Translations under genes and position numbers: made by a program
Notes under the pieces: generated by a model
What the model was told of the DNA's origin: nothing
Seen by the model: the letters and a program-made list of their open reading frames with translations, nothing else
Database searches by the model: none
Origin: Bin75 sp965212135
Lineage (GTDB): Bacteria; Nitrospirota; Nitrospiria; Nitrospirales; UBA8639
Assembly: GCA_965212135.1 (NCBI GenBank)
Contig: OZ243044.1
Coordinates: 744,001-808,000 of the forward strand
DNA: 64,000 nucleotides
Direction: 5' to 3'
Shown here: positions 44,382 to 52,424 of the stretch, one piece after another
How positions within the stretch are numbered: position 1 is the first letter of the stretch
Layout: each line of letters opens with the position of its first letter

Positions 44382-45559
44382 ATGGGCACTAACAATGCCG
44401 CTAGGGAAGCATTGGATACGGTGATACGCAAGTCGCGCATTCATTTCTATAAACCAATCCAGATCGCGGAAATCCTGTTTCGTCACAGAACGGAAAAAGG
44501 GTGGAACTTGAGTGATTTGGAATCTTACAGAAATATATCGAAACGTTGGCGTGATGATGTATCCACATTTTTGGGCACGCACAACGGCACTCCAAGCCAA
44601 AAACATGAGGACAACCTTTTTGAATCCAACGCGATACCAACAAAACTTCTCGCGCAACTCGATGCAATAAATAAAAAAGGCAAGGGCTTGGTCGAAGCGT
44701 ATATTTACAAGGCACTGGAAACCCGGCTTTCATCAACTCATGAGGTTTATGAATACATCCGCTCGTCAACGGCGGACAGTTTCTCTCTTGAAACGCTTAT
44801 TTCCTTCTTCCAAAAAAGACGAGAGCTGCGCCGTAGCACAGGCAAGTTATACGAGATTATAGTTTACGCACTGTTTACGACAATCGTCCGCGCACTGAAA
44901 GCGCAAATAACGTTGAAAATTGGAAGCAAAGACAAGGCAATTTTGAAAGACTTTGAACAGTTTATCAAAATGGTGTTGGGAATTGATTCAGAGCAAAGGA
45001 AATTTATTTTTCCAACCGCTCCGTATCGATCTGGCATAACGAACGATACTGGCAACGGTTTAGACATGTGGGCCAACTATGGCCAAACGATACAAGTCAA
45101 ATACCTCACGCTTTCGAAGGAACTGGCCGACGAAGACGCCGCAGACGAACTCACCACCAATAAAATTATCATTGTCTGCCTTGACACAGAAAAAAAGTTA
45201 TTGAGTCGTTGTTTCGGCAAATCAGTTTTGGCGAAACAGCACAAAACATTATTACCATTGATTCTTTAGATGATTGGTACAAGCTTTGCTTGACGAAAAA
45301 GTACCGTAGGAATTTTGGGCTGAATTTACTTAAAGACATACGAAGAGAATTTGCCGAAGAATTTCCTTCAAACAAAACAATCGTTCCATTGATGAAGAAG
45401 CGAGGGTATGACAAGATTGCCATGTCGAACAGCTGGAAAACCTGGGCGTGATTTCTGCAGGGACACTTCTTCACAAAAGAAGTGCAGCCATGCCTCTGGT
45501 GAGAAACGGAACCGCAAGGCAAAAATTTTATTGGGAGAATATTTTGAAGATTGCGAGGC
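44382..45559 (+). pseudogene. HaeII-family type II restriction endonuclease, split by two one-base frameshifts
   Basis: Residues 21-36 read HFYKPIQIAEILFRHR and later ones SKRWRDDVSTF and TGNGLDMWANYGQTIQVKYL, which match my memory of the HaeII endonuclease family (RGCGCY cutters). The first frame stops at 45269; the coding sequence continues in a second frame (ESLFRQISFGETAQNI through IAMSNSWK, to 45451) and then a third (NLGVISAGTLLHKRSA, VRNGTARQKFYWENIL). Adding one A in the A7 run at 45190-45196 and one in the A4 run at 45437-45440 restores one frame. The third frame has no stop until 45759, inside antisense coaBC, so the native end is uncertain. No methyltransferase gene is adjacent. 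It is AT-rich and foreign-looking. Confidence 0.72.
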
Positions 45560-46816
45560 TCAATGAATCCGTCGGATGGAATCGCTTTGTGGCCGGGCAA
45601 GAGACGACGGGCGAGGAACGCACCGTTCCCGCACCGTGTCCAACAGACGGTCGGCCAGGCGACGTTTCGGCAATCGCTCGACCTGAATGGCGTCTCCGTG
45701 ACGGGGGAGGAACATCGCTTCGCTGGTATCACCGCCGCATGCGGATTGCGTGCCCGTAATACGATTAATCACAATGAGATCGAGGTCTTTTTGCCGCAGT
45801 TTTTTTTGGCCGTTGGCGAGCAGGTCATCGGATTCCGCGGCGAACCCGACCAACACCTGGTGCGTCCGTTTCCGTGACAGCAATGCAAGAATATCGGGAG
45901 TCCGCTCAAGGTCCAACGGCGCGCCCTTCCATTCGTGTTTTTTCAGCTTTGCCGCCGAGGGATGCCGAGGGCGAAAGTCTCCCACCGCCGCCGTCATGAC
46001 AAGGACGGTCGCCCAGGAAAACCGGGCATCCAACGCGTGATACATCTCTTCGGCCGTCAGCACGGAAACGGACGTGACGTTGCGGGGAGGCGTCAGCGCC
46101 GTCGGCCCGCTGACGAGCACCACCTCGGCCCCTCGTTGGGCCGCGGCTTCCGCCACGGCGTATCCCATTTTCCCCGATGAGGCGTTCGTCAGAAAGCGAA
46201 CCGCGTCAAGGGGTTCCCGTGTCGGGCCGGCCGAGACGAGCATCCGTTGCCCCGCCCAATCCCCCCGGCGAGCCAGACAGGAAGTGACCGCATCCAGTAT
46301 GGTGTGTTCGGCGGGCAACCGTCCCGTACCGACCAGGCCGGAAGCCAGCGGGCCTTCTTCCGGATCCAGCACCACGACCCCCCGGTCACGCAACAGCCGC
46401 ACGTGAGTCGCCAGCGCGGGATGATCCCACATGTCTCCATCCATGGCCGGGGCCATCACCAAGGGACAGCGTGCCGCCAACAACAGCGTGCTCAACAGAT
46501 CATCCGCCAACCCAAGCGCGCATTTGGCCAGACAGTTCGCCGTCGCCGGCGCCACCAGCACAAGGTCGGCTGCTTCGGTGGCCCGCAGGTGCGGCATGGG
46601 CTCCGAGTCGGCAAAGAGACGCCGACGCACCGGCCGACCGGACAACACTTCAAAGGTCAGGGGCGCGACAAACCGCGTGGCGGATGGAGTCATCACCACG
46701 GACACCGCCGCTCCTTCCCGGGCAAGAGTCCGAAGCAGCGAGACGGCTTTATACGCCGCGATGCTGCCCGTGACGCCCAGGACAATCCGCTTGCCTTGTA
46801 ACGCGCTCTCGCTCAT
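45560..46816 (-). CDS. coaBC: Phosphopantothenoylcysteine decarboxylase/ligase CoaBC
   Basis: This 418-residue bifunctional protein joins a CoaC flavoprotein (GVTGSIAAYKAV, HLRATEAADLVLVAPATAN) to a CoaB ligase (MLVSAGPTREPLDAVRFLTN, SSGKMGYAVAEAA). It makes 4'-phosphopantetheine from phosphopantothenate and cysteine. In the PxMNxxMW motif the Asn is replaced by Asp126 (PAMDGDMW); this form occurs in some lineages, so I do not treat it as a loss. It is followed upstream by rpoZ and lies against the 3' end of the restriction island. Confidence 0.93.
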   Translation of the reverse strand: MSESALQGKRIVLGVTGSIAAYKAVSLLRTLAREGAAVSVVMTPSATRFVAPLTFEVLSGRPVRRRLFADSEPMPHLRATEAADLVLVAPATANCLAKCALGLADDLLSTLLLAARCPLVMAPAMDGDMWDHPALATHVRLLRDRGVVVLDPEEGPLASGLVGTGRLPAEHTILDAVTSCLARRGDWAGQRMLVSAGPTREPLDAVRFLTNASSGKMGYAVAEAAAQRGAEVVLVSGPTALTPPRNVTSVSVLTAEEMYHALDARFSWATVLVMTAAVGDFRPRHPSAAKLKKHEWKGAPLDLERTPDILALLSRKRTHQVLVGFAAESDDLLANGQKKLRQKDLDLIVINRITGTQSACGGDTSEAMFLPRHGDAIQVERLPKRRLADRLLDTVRERCVPRPSSLARPQSDSIRRIH

Positions 46817-46834
46817 GCTGCTGGCCCGTGCCGC

Positions 46835-47206
46835 CTACGCCGCACCCTCGGCATCCGGCGCAGGGGCGGCTTCCTTGGGCGAATCATCAACAGAGACGCT
46901 GAGTTGCTGTTTGATTTCCTTGGCATCCGCATCACCCGCTGCCGCCGATTGCGGAAAATCGCCGTCCAGGCTTTGCTTCGCTTCACGAAGGGCCTGACGC
47001 GCTTCCTGCCCGACTAAATAGTTCACGTGCCCCCCCAACACTTCCTCAAGGGCAACGGAGGTTTCTTTCGTAAATTTGCTGGTATGCGCGCGTTGGGCCC
47101 CGCGCATAAGCTGTTTCGCGCGTTGGGCCGAGACCAGGACCACCCGATAGCGGGAATCAAACATGCGGGCGCGTTCGTCCGGAAGCAGGGGAAGCGTGTC
47201 AATCAT
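46835..47206 (-). CDS. rpoZ: RNA polymerase omega subunit
   Basis: This 123-residue protein has the RpoZ core DSRYRVVLVSAQRAKQLMRGA (residues 17-37) and TSVALEEVLGG. The C-terminal 50 residues form an Ala/Pro/Asp-rich unstructured tail, which is longer than in the Escherichia coli protein. Omega aids assembly of RNA polymerase. It lies between gmk and coaBC, a common bacterial order. Confidence 0.9.
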   Translation of the reverse strand: MIDTLPLLPDERARMFDSRYRVVLVSAQRAKQLMRGAQRAHTSKFTKETSVALEEVLGGHVNYLVGQEARQALREAKQSLDGDFPQSAAAGDADAKEIKQQLSVSVDDSPKEAAPAPDAEGAA

Positions 47207-47239
47207 GATGGAAGCTCCTTTGCGTGAATCAACAAACGT

Positions 47240-47875
47240 TTACGTTGCAATCTCTTTCATGGTTGCCTGTTCCAATAACCCATTGTCCGCAAGCCAGTCG
47301 GCATCCAGGCGGTTGGTCTTGACCCGTTCGGCCAGAATGACGGACTCCAATTCCCTGGTTGCCTGCGGGAGATCTTCATTCCGAATGAGGTAATGATAAT
47401 CTTTGAAATTGGCCAGTTCCTCACTGGCCCTTTGGAGACGCCGCCGGATTTCTTCCGGCGCATCCGATGCCCGGCTCTTGAGCCGTGTTCGGAGGACGGC
47501 GGGTGATGGCGGGGCCACAAACACGTACACGGCCCCGGGAAACTGCTCCATAATTTGCCTGGCCCCCTGGGTATCAATATCCAACAATACGTCGAACCCC
47601 TGATTCATGGCCTCCAGCAACGGCCCTGTCGGAGTACCGTAGCGATGGCCATAGACTTCCGCCCACTCGACAAACGCCTTCTCCCGCACCATGGCTTGAA
47701 ATTGCGCGTCATCAACAAAACAATACTCGACGCCTTCCCGCTCGCCGGGCCTCGGGTTCCTCGTCGTATAGGAGACCGACAACATGGTCCGCGGCACGTG
47801 CGCAACGATCTGGTTGCACAACGTGCTCTTCCCCACGCCGGAGGGCCCCGACACCACAACCGATACCCCTTTCAT
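47240..47875 (-). CDS. gmk: Guanylate kinase
   Basis: The protein has 211 residues with the P-loop GPSGVGKST, the GMP-binding SYTTRNPRPGEREGVEYCFV and FVEWAEVYGHRYGTP motifs, and the lid region RLKSRASDAPEEIRRRL. It phosphorylates GMP to GDP. The start at 47875 (MKGVSVVVSG) gives the usual length; 47881 adds two residues. It lies between rpoZ and yicC in the same direction. Confidence 0.96.
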   Translation of the reverse strand: MKGVSVVVSGPSGVGKSTLCNQIVAHVPRTMLSVSYTTRNPRPGEREGVEYCFVDDAQFQAMVREKAFVEWAEVYGHRYGTPTGPLLEAMNQGFDVLLDIDTQGARQIMEQFPGAVYVFVAPPSPAVLRTRLKSRASDAPEEIRRRLQRASEELANFKDYHYLIRNEDLPQATRELESVILAERVKTNRLDADWLADNGLLEQATMKEIAT

Positions 47876-47923
47876 TGACACCGGAACCGCCTGTCCGCGT
47901 CATCCAGAGCATCGCACGGTGAA

Positions 47924-48802
47924 CTATTCCACATTTTGCACCTGCTCACGGATCTTTTCCAGTTCGCTTTTGAGCCGGATGACGTCCTGCGCGACCTCCG
48001 CATCATTGGCCTTGGAGCCTATCGTATTGACTTCTCTGCCCATTTCCTGCAACAAAAAATCCATCTGCCGTCCGACCGGCTCCCGTTGTTTGATCATCTC
48101 GTCAAATTGCGCGAGATGGCTCAAGAGCCGGGTGAGTTCTTCGCTCACGTCACACCGGTCCGCCAGGAGCGCGACTTCGTGGTTGATCCGCGTTTCCTCA
48201 CCGTTTCTCGAGCCTGTCAACTCTTGAACGCGCGCGCACAGGCGTTCCTGGAGACCTTTGACAACGAGGGGAAGGCGGCGCTGAATTGACCGATGAATCT
48301 CCCGTACGCACGTCAGCCGTTTGACAATATCGCTCTGGAGGGCTTTCCCCTCCGTTGACCGCATACGGTCAAGATCGGTCAGCGCACCGGCGACGAGCCG
48401 CTTCACCGCCTGACTCATTGTTTTGTCATCGAGAGGCGTGTCCGCCACACGAAAAATTTCCCGGAACGAAGCCAGGAGACCAATGTCAACCCGGCCCGCC
48501 GCCCCGCAATCGTTCTGCAACTGTGTGAGTGTCTGATAATAGTGACGAGCCACGGGAAGATCAACCGTCAACAGGGCGCCGCCGCCGTGTCCTTTCGCAC
48601 AGGTCACGGTAATCTCGATTCTCCCCCGGCGACATTTTTGGGCCGCGAGCGCTTTGAGTTCCTCCTCCCGCTCAAGCCGTCCTTTGGGCAACCGGGTCAC
48701 GATCTCCCGAAAGCGATGGTTCACCGACCGGACTTCCGCCACAATGGCGAGACCGTCGCAGACCCCTTCCCGTTTTCCGAACCCGGTCATGCTTTTCAAC
48801 AT
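47924..48802 (-). CDS. yicC: YicC-family endoribonuclease
   Basis: This 292-residue protein starts MLKSMTGFGKREG. It contains SVNHRFREIVTRLP near the N-terminus and the C-terminal DUF1732-type block FLLQEMGREVNTIGSKANDA, both diagnostic. YicC proteins are RNA-processing endoribonucleases in Gram-negative bacteria. The start at 48802 is the family start. Its 5' end overlaps the nth 3' end by seven bases. Confidence 0.93.
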   Translation of the reverse strand: MLKSMTGFGKREGVCDGLAIVAEVRSVNHRFREIVTRLPKGRLEREEELKALAAQKCRRGRIEITVTCAKGHGGGALLTVDLPVARHYYQTLTQLQNDCGAAGRVDIGLLASFREIFRVADTPLDDKTMSQAVKRLVAGALTDLDRMRSTEGKALQSDIVKRLTCVREIHRSIQRRLPLVVKGLQERLCARVQELTGSRNGEETRINHEVALLADRCDVSEELTRLLSHLAQFDEMIKQREPVGRQMDFLLQEMGREVNTIGSKANDAEVAQDVIRLKSELEKIREQVQNVE

Positions 48803-49482
48803 GGGCGCAACCGCTTGCCTTCCCAATCACAATCTTGATAAATCACGCAGGCCTCGCACCGGGGTTTCCGCGCCAGACACACATAGCGGCCATGGAGCAA
48901 AATCCGCTGCGAGCTTTCGGTCCAGTCCCGTTCAAGCCAGACCGCTCGCAAATCAAACTCGATTTTGGTCGGGTCGGTCTGCCGTGTCAGTCGCAAGCGA
49001 TTGGCCACACGTTTCACATGCGTATCCACGACCATCGCCGGCACGCCCACACAGGCGCCTAATATCACGTTGGCGGTTTTTCGCCCAATGCCGGGCAGCG
49101 ACGTCAAGGCGTCCATGGTCTTCGGCACCACTCCGCCAAACTGTTCGACGATGGCCAGACTGCACTGTACTAAATGGCGCGCCTTGCTCCGATAAAACCC
49201 GGTTGGCTTGATGAGCGCCTCAAGTCGAGCCGGCGACGCCCGGGCCAGGTCCCTGACTCCGGGGTAGGCGGCGAATAAAGCCGGCGTCACGCGATTCACC
49301 CGTTCATCCGTACATTGAGCCGATAAGATCGTCGCCACCAGCAAGGTAAACGGGGTGGTGTGGTCCAGTTCCACCGGCGCGTCCGGACTCTGTTGTCTCA
49401 AGCGTTTGAGAATCCGACCGGCACGGGTTCTGGCGGACGGCGGCGGCAGGTCACGTCTCGTGCGATCAGAGAGCTTCTTCAT
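48796..49482 (-). CDS. nth: Endonuclease III
   Basis: This 228-residue protein has the helix-hairpin-helix LPGIGRKTANVILG with the catalytic Lys, VVDTHVKRVANRL with the catalytic Asp, and the [4Fe-4S] cysteines in CLARKPRCEACVIYQDC (C-x6-C-x2-C-x5-C). It repairs oxidised pyrimidines. The ATG at 49482 overlaps the hflX stop (ATGA), so the frame upstream to 49692 is not used. Confidence 0.95.
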   Translation of the reverse strand: MKKLSDRTRRDLPPPSARTRAGRILKRLRQQSPDAPVELDHTTPFTLLVATILSAQCTDERVNRVTPALFAAYPGVRDLARASPARLEALIKPTGFYRSKARHLVQCSLAIVEQFGGVVPKTMDALTSLPGIGRKTANVILGACVGVPAMVVDTHVKRVANRLRLTRQTDPTKIEFDLRAVWLERDWTESSQRILLHGRYVCLARKPRCEACVIYQDCDWEGKRLRPC

Positions 49483-51155
49483 GGCCCGACGCAAACCGGA
49501 GCGGCAAAGACCGCGGGCGGTTCCACGCTCCATTCCGCCTCCGCCGCCCGACCAGGCGACCGTCTCGACCCCAACGCGCCGGCAATGACGTCCCGAAGCG
49601 GTTCCAGGGTTTCTTTCCGGACAGCCGAGACACAAAGCGCCCGGGAACGCCGCTTCAGCATGTCCACTTCCGCCGCGCCCAATCGGTCGCATTTATTCAT
49701 GACCATCACCCGAGCCACGTGTTGCAACCCAAGCTCATGCAGGACGCTTTCAACGATTTCTATTTGCCGCTCGCCATCCGAAGCGGTGGCATCCACGACG
49801 TGCACCAGCAAGTCGGCATGACGGAGGTCTTCAAGCGTCGTGCGAAAAGCCTCCAGCAGATTACGGGGCAGGTCCCGAATGAAACCAACGGTATCGGTCA
49901 GAATCACGTGCTGGCCGGAAGGGAGCCTGAGCCGCCGCTTGACGGTGTCCAGGGTGTCAAACGGCTGATCTTCCGCCGACACATGGCTCTGGGTCAAGGT
50001 ATTCAGCAAGGTGGATTTCCCGGCATTGGTATAGCCAACGATCGACACAATCGGAATCCCATGGCGAAGCCGTTTGGGGCGTTGCTGCTGTCGTTGACGA
50101 CCGACGTCTTGCAGCCCGCGCTCAAGATGATGAATCCGGTTGCGTACCCGCCTCAAATCCGTTTCCAGTTTGGTTTCGCCTGGCCCTCGCGCGCCGATGC
50201 CTCCGCCCAACCGGGAGAACGCCGTGCCGGATTGAGACAACCGAGGCAAGAGATATCGGAGTTGAGCGAGTTCCACTTGAAGTTTTCCCGCCCGGGAATG
50301 CGCGCGCGCGGCAAAAATATCAAGAATCAGCTGCGTCCGGTCAATGACCTTCATTTCGACCATCCCGGACAACGAACGCATTTGCATCGGGGTCAAGTCT
50401 CGATCAAAAATCAACAAATCCGCCCCGCTTTGCAACGCCTGTATGATCACCTCGGTCATCTTCCCCATCCCCAAGACGTACTTGGGATTGATGTGCCGCA
50501 ATCGTTGCGACACGGTTCCGAGTACGTGAATCCCCTGCGACGCCGCCAATTCCCCACATTCCCGCAGTCGTTCTTCCTGATCGGCCCCATGGCCTTCCGT
50601 GCCGCTGATCAGCAAGGCGCCGAGTGTGCCGTCCGTTCGGCGAAGCGCCGGCGTCGCTTTGGCAATCTCAGCCTCAAGCGACAGCACAAATTGATCGCAC
50701 CGGAACCGGAACGTTTGAAAATTCTGCGGCGCCCATTCTTCATACGCCTTCCCTTGCGGATTGGGCGGAAGCAGGTGGGCCAAGGCAAGGGAAGCCGGTT
50801 CGCCTCGCTCTCCCACGCCAAGCACCGCCAGTAAATCCAAGCGAAGCAAGGCGAGATCCGTGAGATCATCTTTGGTTAACGGCTGATTCTTAAGATGGGT
50901 ATGGACGAATCGCACACCTCGCAACAACCGCGTCCCGGACCGACTCCGGGCAAGCGGCGGGATCACCACTTGACGATCCGTTCCAATGATGACGGATTCA
51001 ATAACGCCCCGACGATTGATCAACAGTCCGATTTGCCGTCGGATTTCATGTGATAATTCCGCGCAGGGACGAGCCAGTTCGGGAGAAATGACCGCATCAA
51101 CCGGCACGCGCCGACGATACAAACGCTCCAACCGAGTGACCTGGCTTGGTTTCAA
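49479..51155 (-). CDS. hflX: GTPase HflX
   Basis: This 558-residue protein has an N-terminal nucleotide-binding domain, the linker motif GGGIGARGPGETKLETDLR and a GTPase domain (VGYTNAGKST P-loop, DTVGFIRDLP, MNKCD). The switch I segment reads PFDTLDTVKRR where many HflX have FATLDPTTRR. HflX binds and splits stalled ribosomes. It is followed by nth with an ATGA overlap and lies 50 bases downstream of tsaD. Confidence 0.94.
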   Translation of the reverse strand: MKPSQVTRLERLYRRRVPVDAVISPELARPCAELSHEIRRQIGLLINRRGVIESVIIGTDRQVVIPPLARSRSGTRLLRGVRFVHTHLKNQPLTKDDLTDLALLRLDLLAVLGVGERGEPASLALAHLLPPNPQGKAYEEWAPQNFQTFRFRCDQFVLSLEAEIAKATPALRRTDGTLGALLISGTEGHGADQEERLRECGELAASQGIHVLGTVSQRLRHINPKYVLGMGKMTEVIIQALQSGADLLIFDRDLTPMQMRSLSGMVEMKVIDRTQLILDIFAARAHSRAGKLQVELAQLRYLLPRLSQSGTAFSRLGGGIGARGPGETKLETDLRRVRNRIHHLERGLQDVGRQRQQQRPKRLRHGIPIVSIVGYTNAGKSTLLNTLTQSHVSAEDQPFDTLDTVKRRLRLPSGQHVILTDTVGFIRDLPRNLLEAFRTTLEDLRHADLLVHVVDATASDGERQIEIVESVLHELGLQHVARVMVMNKCDRLGAAEVDMLKRRSRALCVSAVRKETLEPLRDVIAGALGSRRSPGRAAEAEWSVEPPAVFAAPVCVGP

Positions 51156-51206
51156 GCCGGTCAGATGTCCAAGGGCTTGCGGAATAGACGTTCCTTTCCG
51201 ACCGAC

Positions 51207-52298
51207 CTACATCGCTGCGCCCGAACACTGCCCCGCGGGAACGGCCTCAATCGCCGGACCGGACCGCACGTCCAGGTCCCGCGACGACCACCGTTGTTGT
51301 CGGTGAGCCCACCACCCTGCGGTGGCCACCATTGCGGCATTATCCGTACAAAAATTCACGCGAGGCAACACAAGACGGATCGCTTCCTTTTTCGCGCGAG
51401 TGTGCAAGACGGCTCGCAAGCGGGAATTCGCGCAGACGCCGCCGACCACGGCCAGGCCTGAAACGCGATGACGGCGAATCGCCCGAAATGATTTTTCGAC
51501 CAGCACGTCCACAATGGCTTCCTGATACCCCGCGGCCACATGTGCGGGAGCGACCGATGGCTTGCACTGTGCCTGATCTCTCAAATAATACAACAATGAG
51601 GTTTTAAGGCCGCTGAAACTAAAGTCGAAACCGCCCCGATTCAAGTACGGGCGCGGGAACCGGACAACCGAAGGATCACCCGATTGCGCCAAACGATCCA
51701 AGGCCGGGCCGCCGGGGTAGGAGAGGCCGAGCATCTTGGCCCCTTTGTCAAAAGCTTCCCCTGCCGCATCATCGAGAGTCTTTCCAAGCAGTTCATACGC
51801 TCCACGTTTGGGAACGAGGTACAAATGCGTATGTCCCCCGGAAACCACGAGCACGATACAGGGCGTCGTAAAACCGGGGTCTTCCAACCACGCAGACGCG
51901 ATATGGCCTTCCAAATGATGCACGCCGATACAGGGAACGTCCAAGGCATAGGCCAGGGCTTTGCCAAAACTCACGCCAACGACCAGCGCACCGACAAGCC
52001 CGGGGCCGCGCGTGACCGCGACAGCCCGAATCTCAGACCAACCGACACCGGCCTGATCAAGCGCGGCTTGTGTCACCTCTTCAATCTTCTCAATATGCGT
52101 TCTTGAGGCAAGCTCCGGGACCACTCCGCCGAAACGCCCATGGACCTCATGCTGGGACGCCACAATACTCGACAACAGGCGCCCCTCGAGGGATAACACC
52201 GCGGCAGCCGTTTCATCACAAGACGTCTCAATGCCCAAGAGACTCGGGGTTCGCGAGACAGTCTGCCGGCCGGAGGGGTCGTGGCTCTTTGGATTCAT
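51207..52298 (-). CDS. tsaD: tRNA N6-threonylcarbamoyladenosine transferase TsaD
   Basis: This 363-residue ASKHA-fold protein has LGIETSCDETAAAVL, VTRGPGLVGALVVG, the metal site HHLEGHI and VVSGGHTHLYLV. It transfers threonylcarbamoyl to A37 of ANN-decoding tRNAs. The ATG at 52298 (MNPKSHDPSG) is chosen because the longer frame to 52349 would start inside the clpC terminator. It heads the tsaD-hflX-nth-yicC-gmk-rpoZ run. Confidence 0.95.
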   Translation of the reverse strand: MNPKSHDPSGRQTVSRTPSLLGIETSCDETAAAVLSLEGRLLSSIVASQHEVHGRFGGVVPELASRTHIEKIEEVTQAALDQAGVGWSEIRAVAVTRGPGLVGALVVGVSFGKALAYALDVPCIGVHHLEGHIASAWLEDPGFTTPCIVLVVSGGHTHLYLVPKRGAYELLGKTLDDAAGEAFDKGAKMLGLSYPGGPALDRLAQSGDPSVVRFPRPYLNRGGFDFSFSGLKTSLLYYLRDQAQCKPSVAPAHVAAGYQEAIVDVLVEKSFRAIRRHRVSGLAVVGGVCANSRLRAVLHTRAKKEAIRLVLPRVNFCTDNAAMVATAGWWAHRQQRWSSRDLDVRSGPAIEAVPAGQCSGAAM

Positions 52299-52318
52299 CA
52301 ACGTCGGAAGGTCGCCAG

Positions 52319-52359
52319 AAAAAACAACGACTCTCGCCCCTTCAGGCAACGAGAGTCGT
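52319..52359 (-). terminator. Rho-independent terminator of clpC
   Basis: A perfect 10-bp inverted repeat (52327-52336 and 52350-52359, ACGACTCTCG and its complement) is followed, on the minus strand, by a TGTTTTTTC tract. It lies 66 bases beyond the clpC stop and ahead of the tsaD start. This is the best-formed terminator in the window. Confidence 0.88.
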
Positions 52360-52424
52360 GCATCAATGCCAGGGCAGGCTGTGAAGGAACGGTGTCTTAC
52401 ACGGCACTGGGCGGCACCGAATGT

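Noticed and set aside
43336..45600. A direct repeat of the tRNA-Ser 3' end that would mark an integrated element
   Set aside because: I looked for a second copy of the CCTCTCCGCCA end near the right edge of the AT-rich segment and did not see one. No integrase is present either, so tRNA-directed integration is unproven.
49719..50834. A 371-residue plus-strand frame antisense to hflX
   Set aside because: hflX is clearly coding there, and the antisense frame has no family features.
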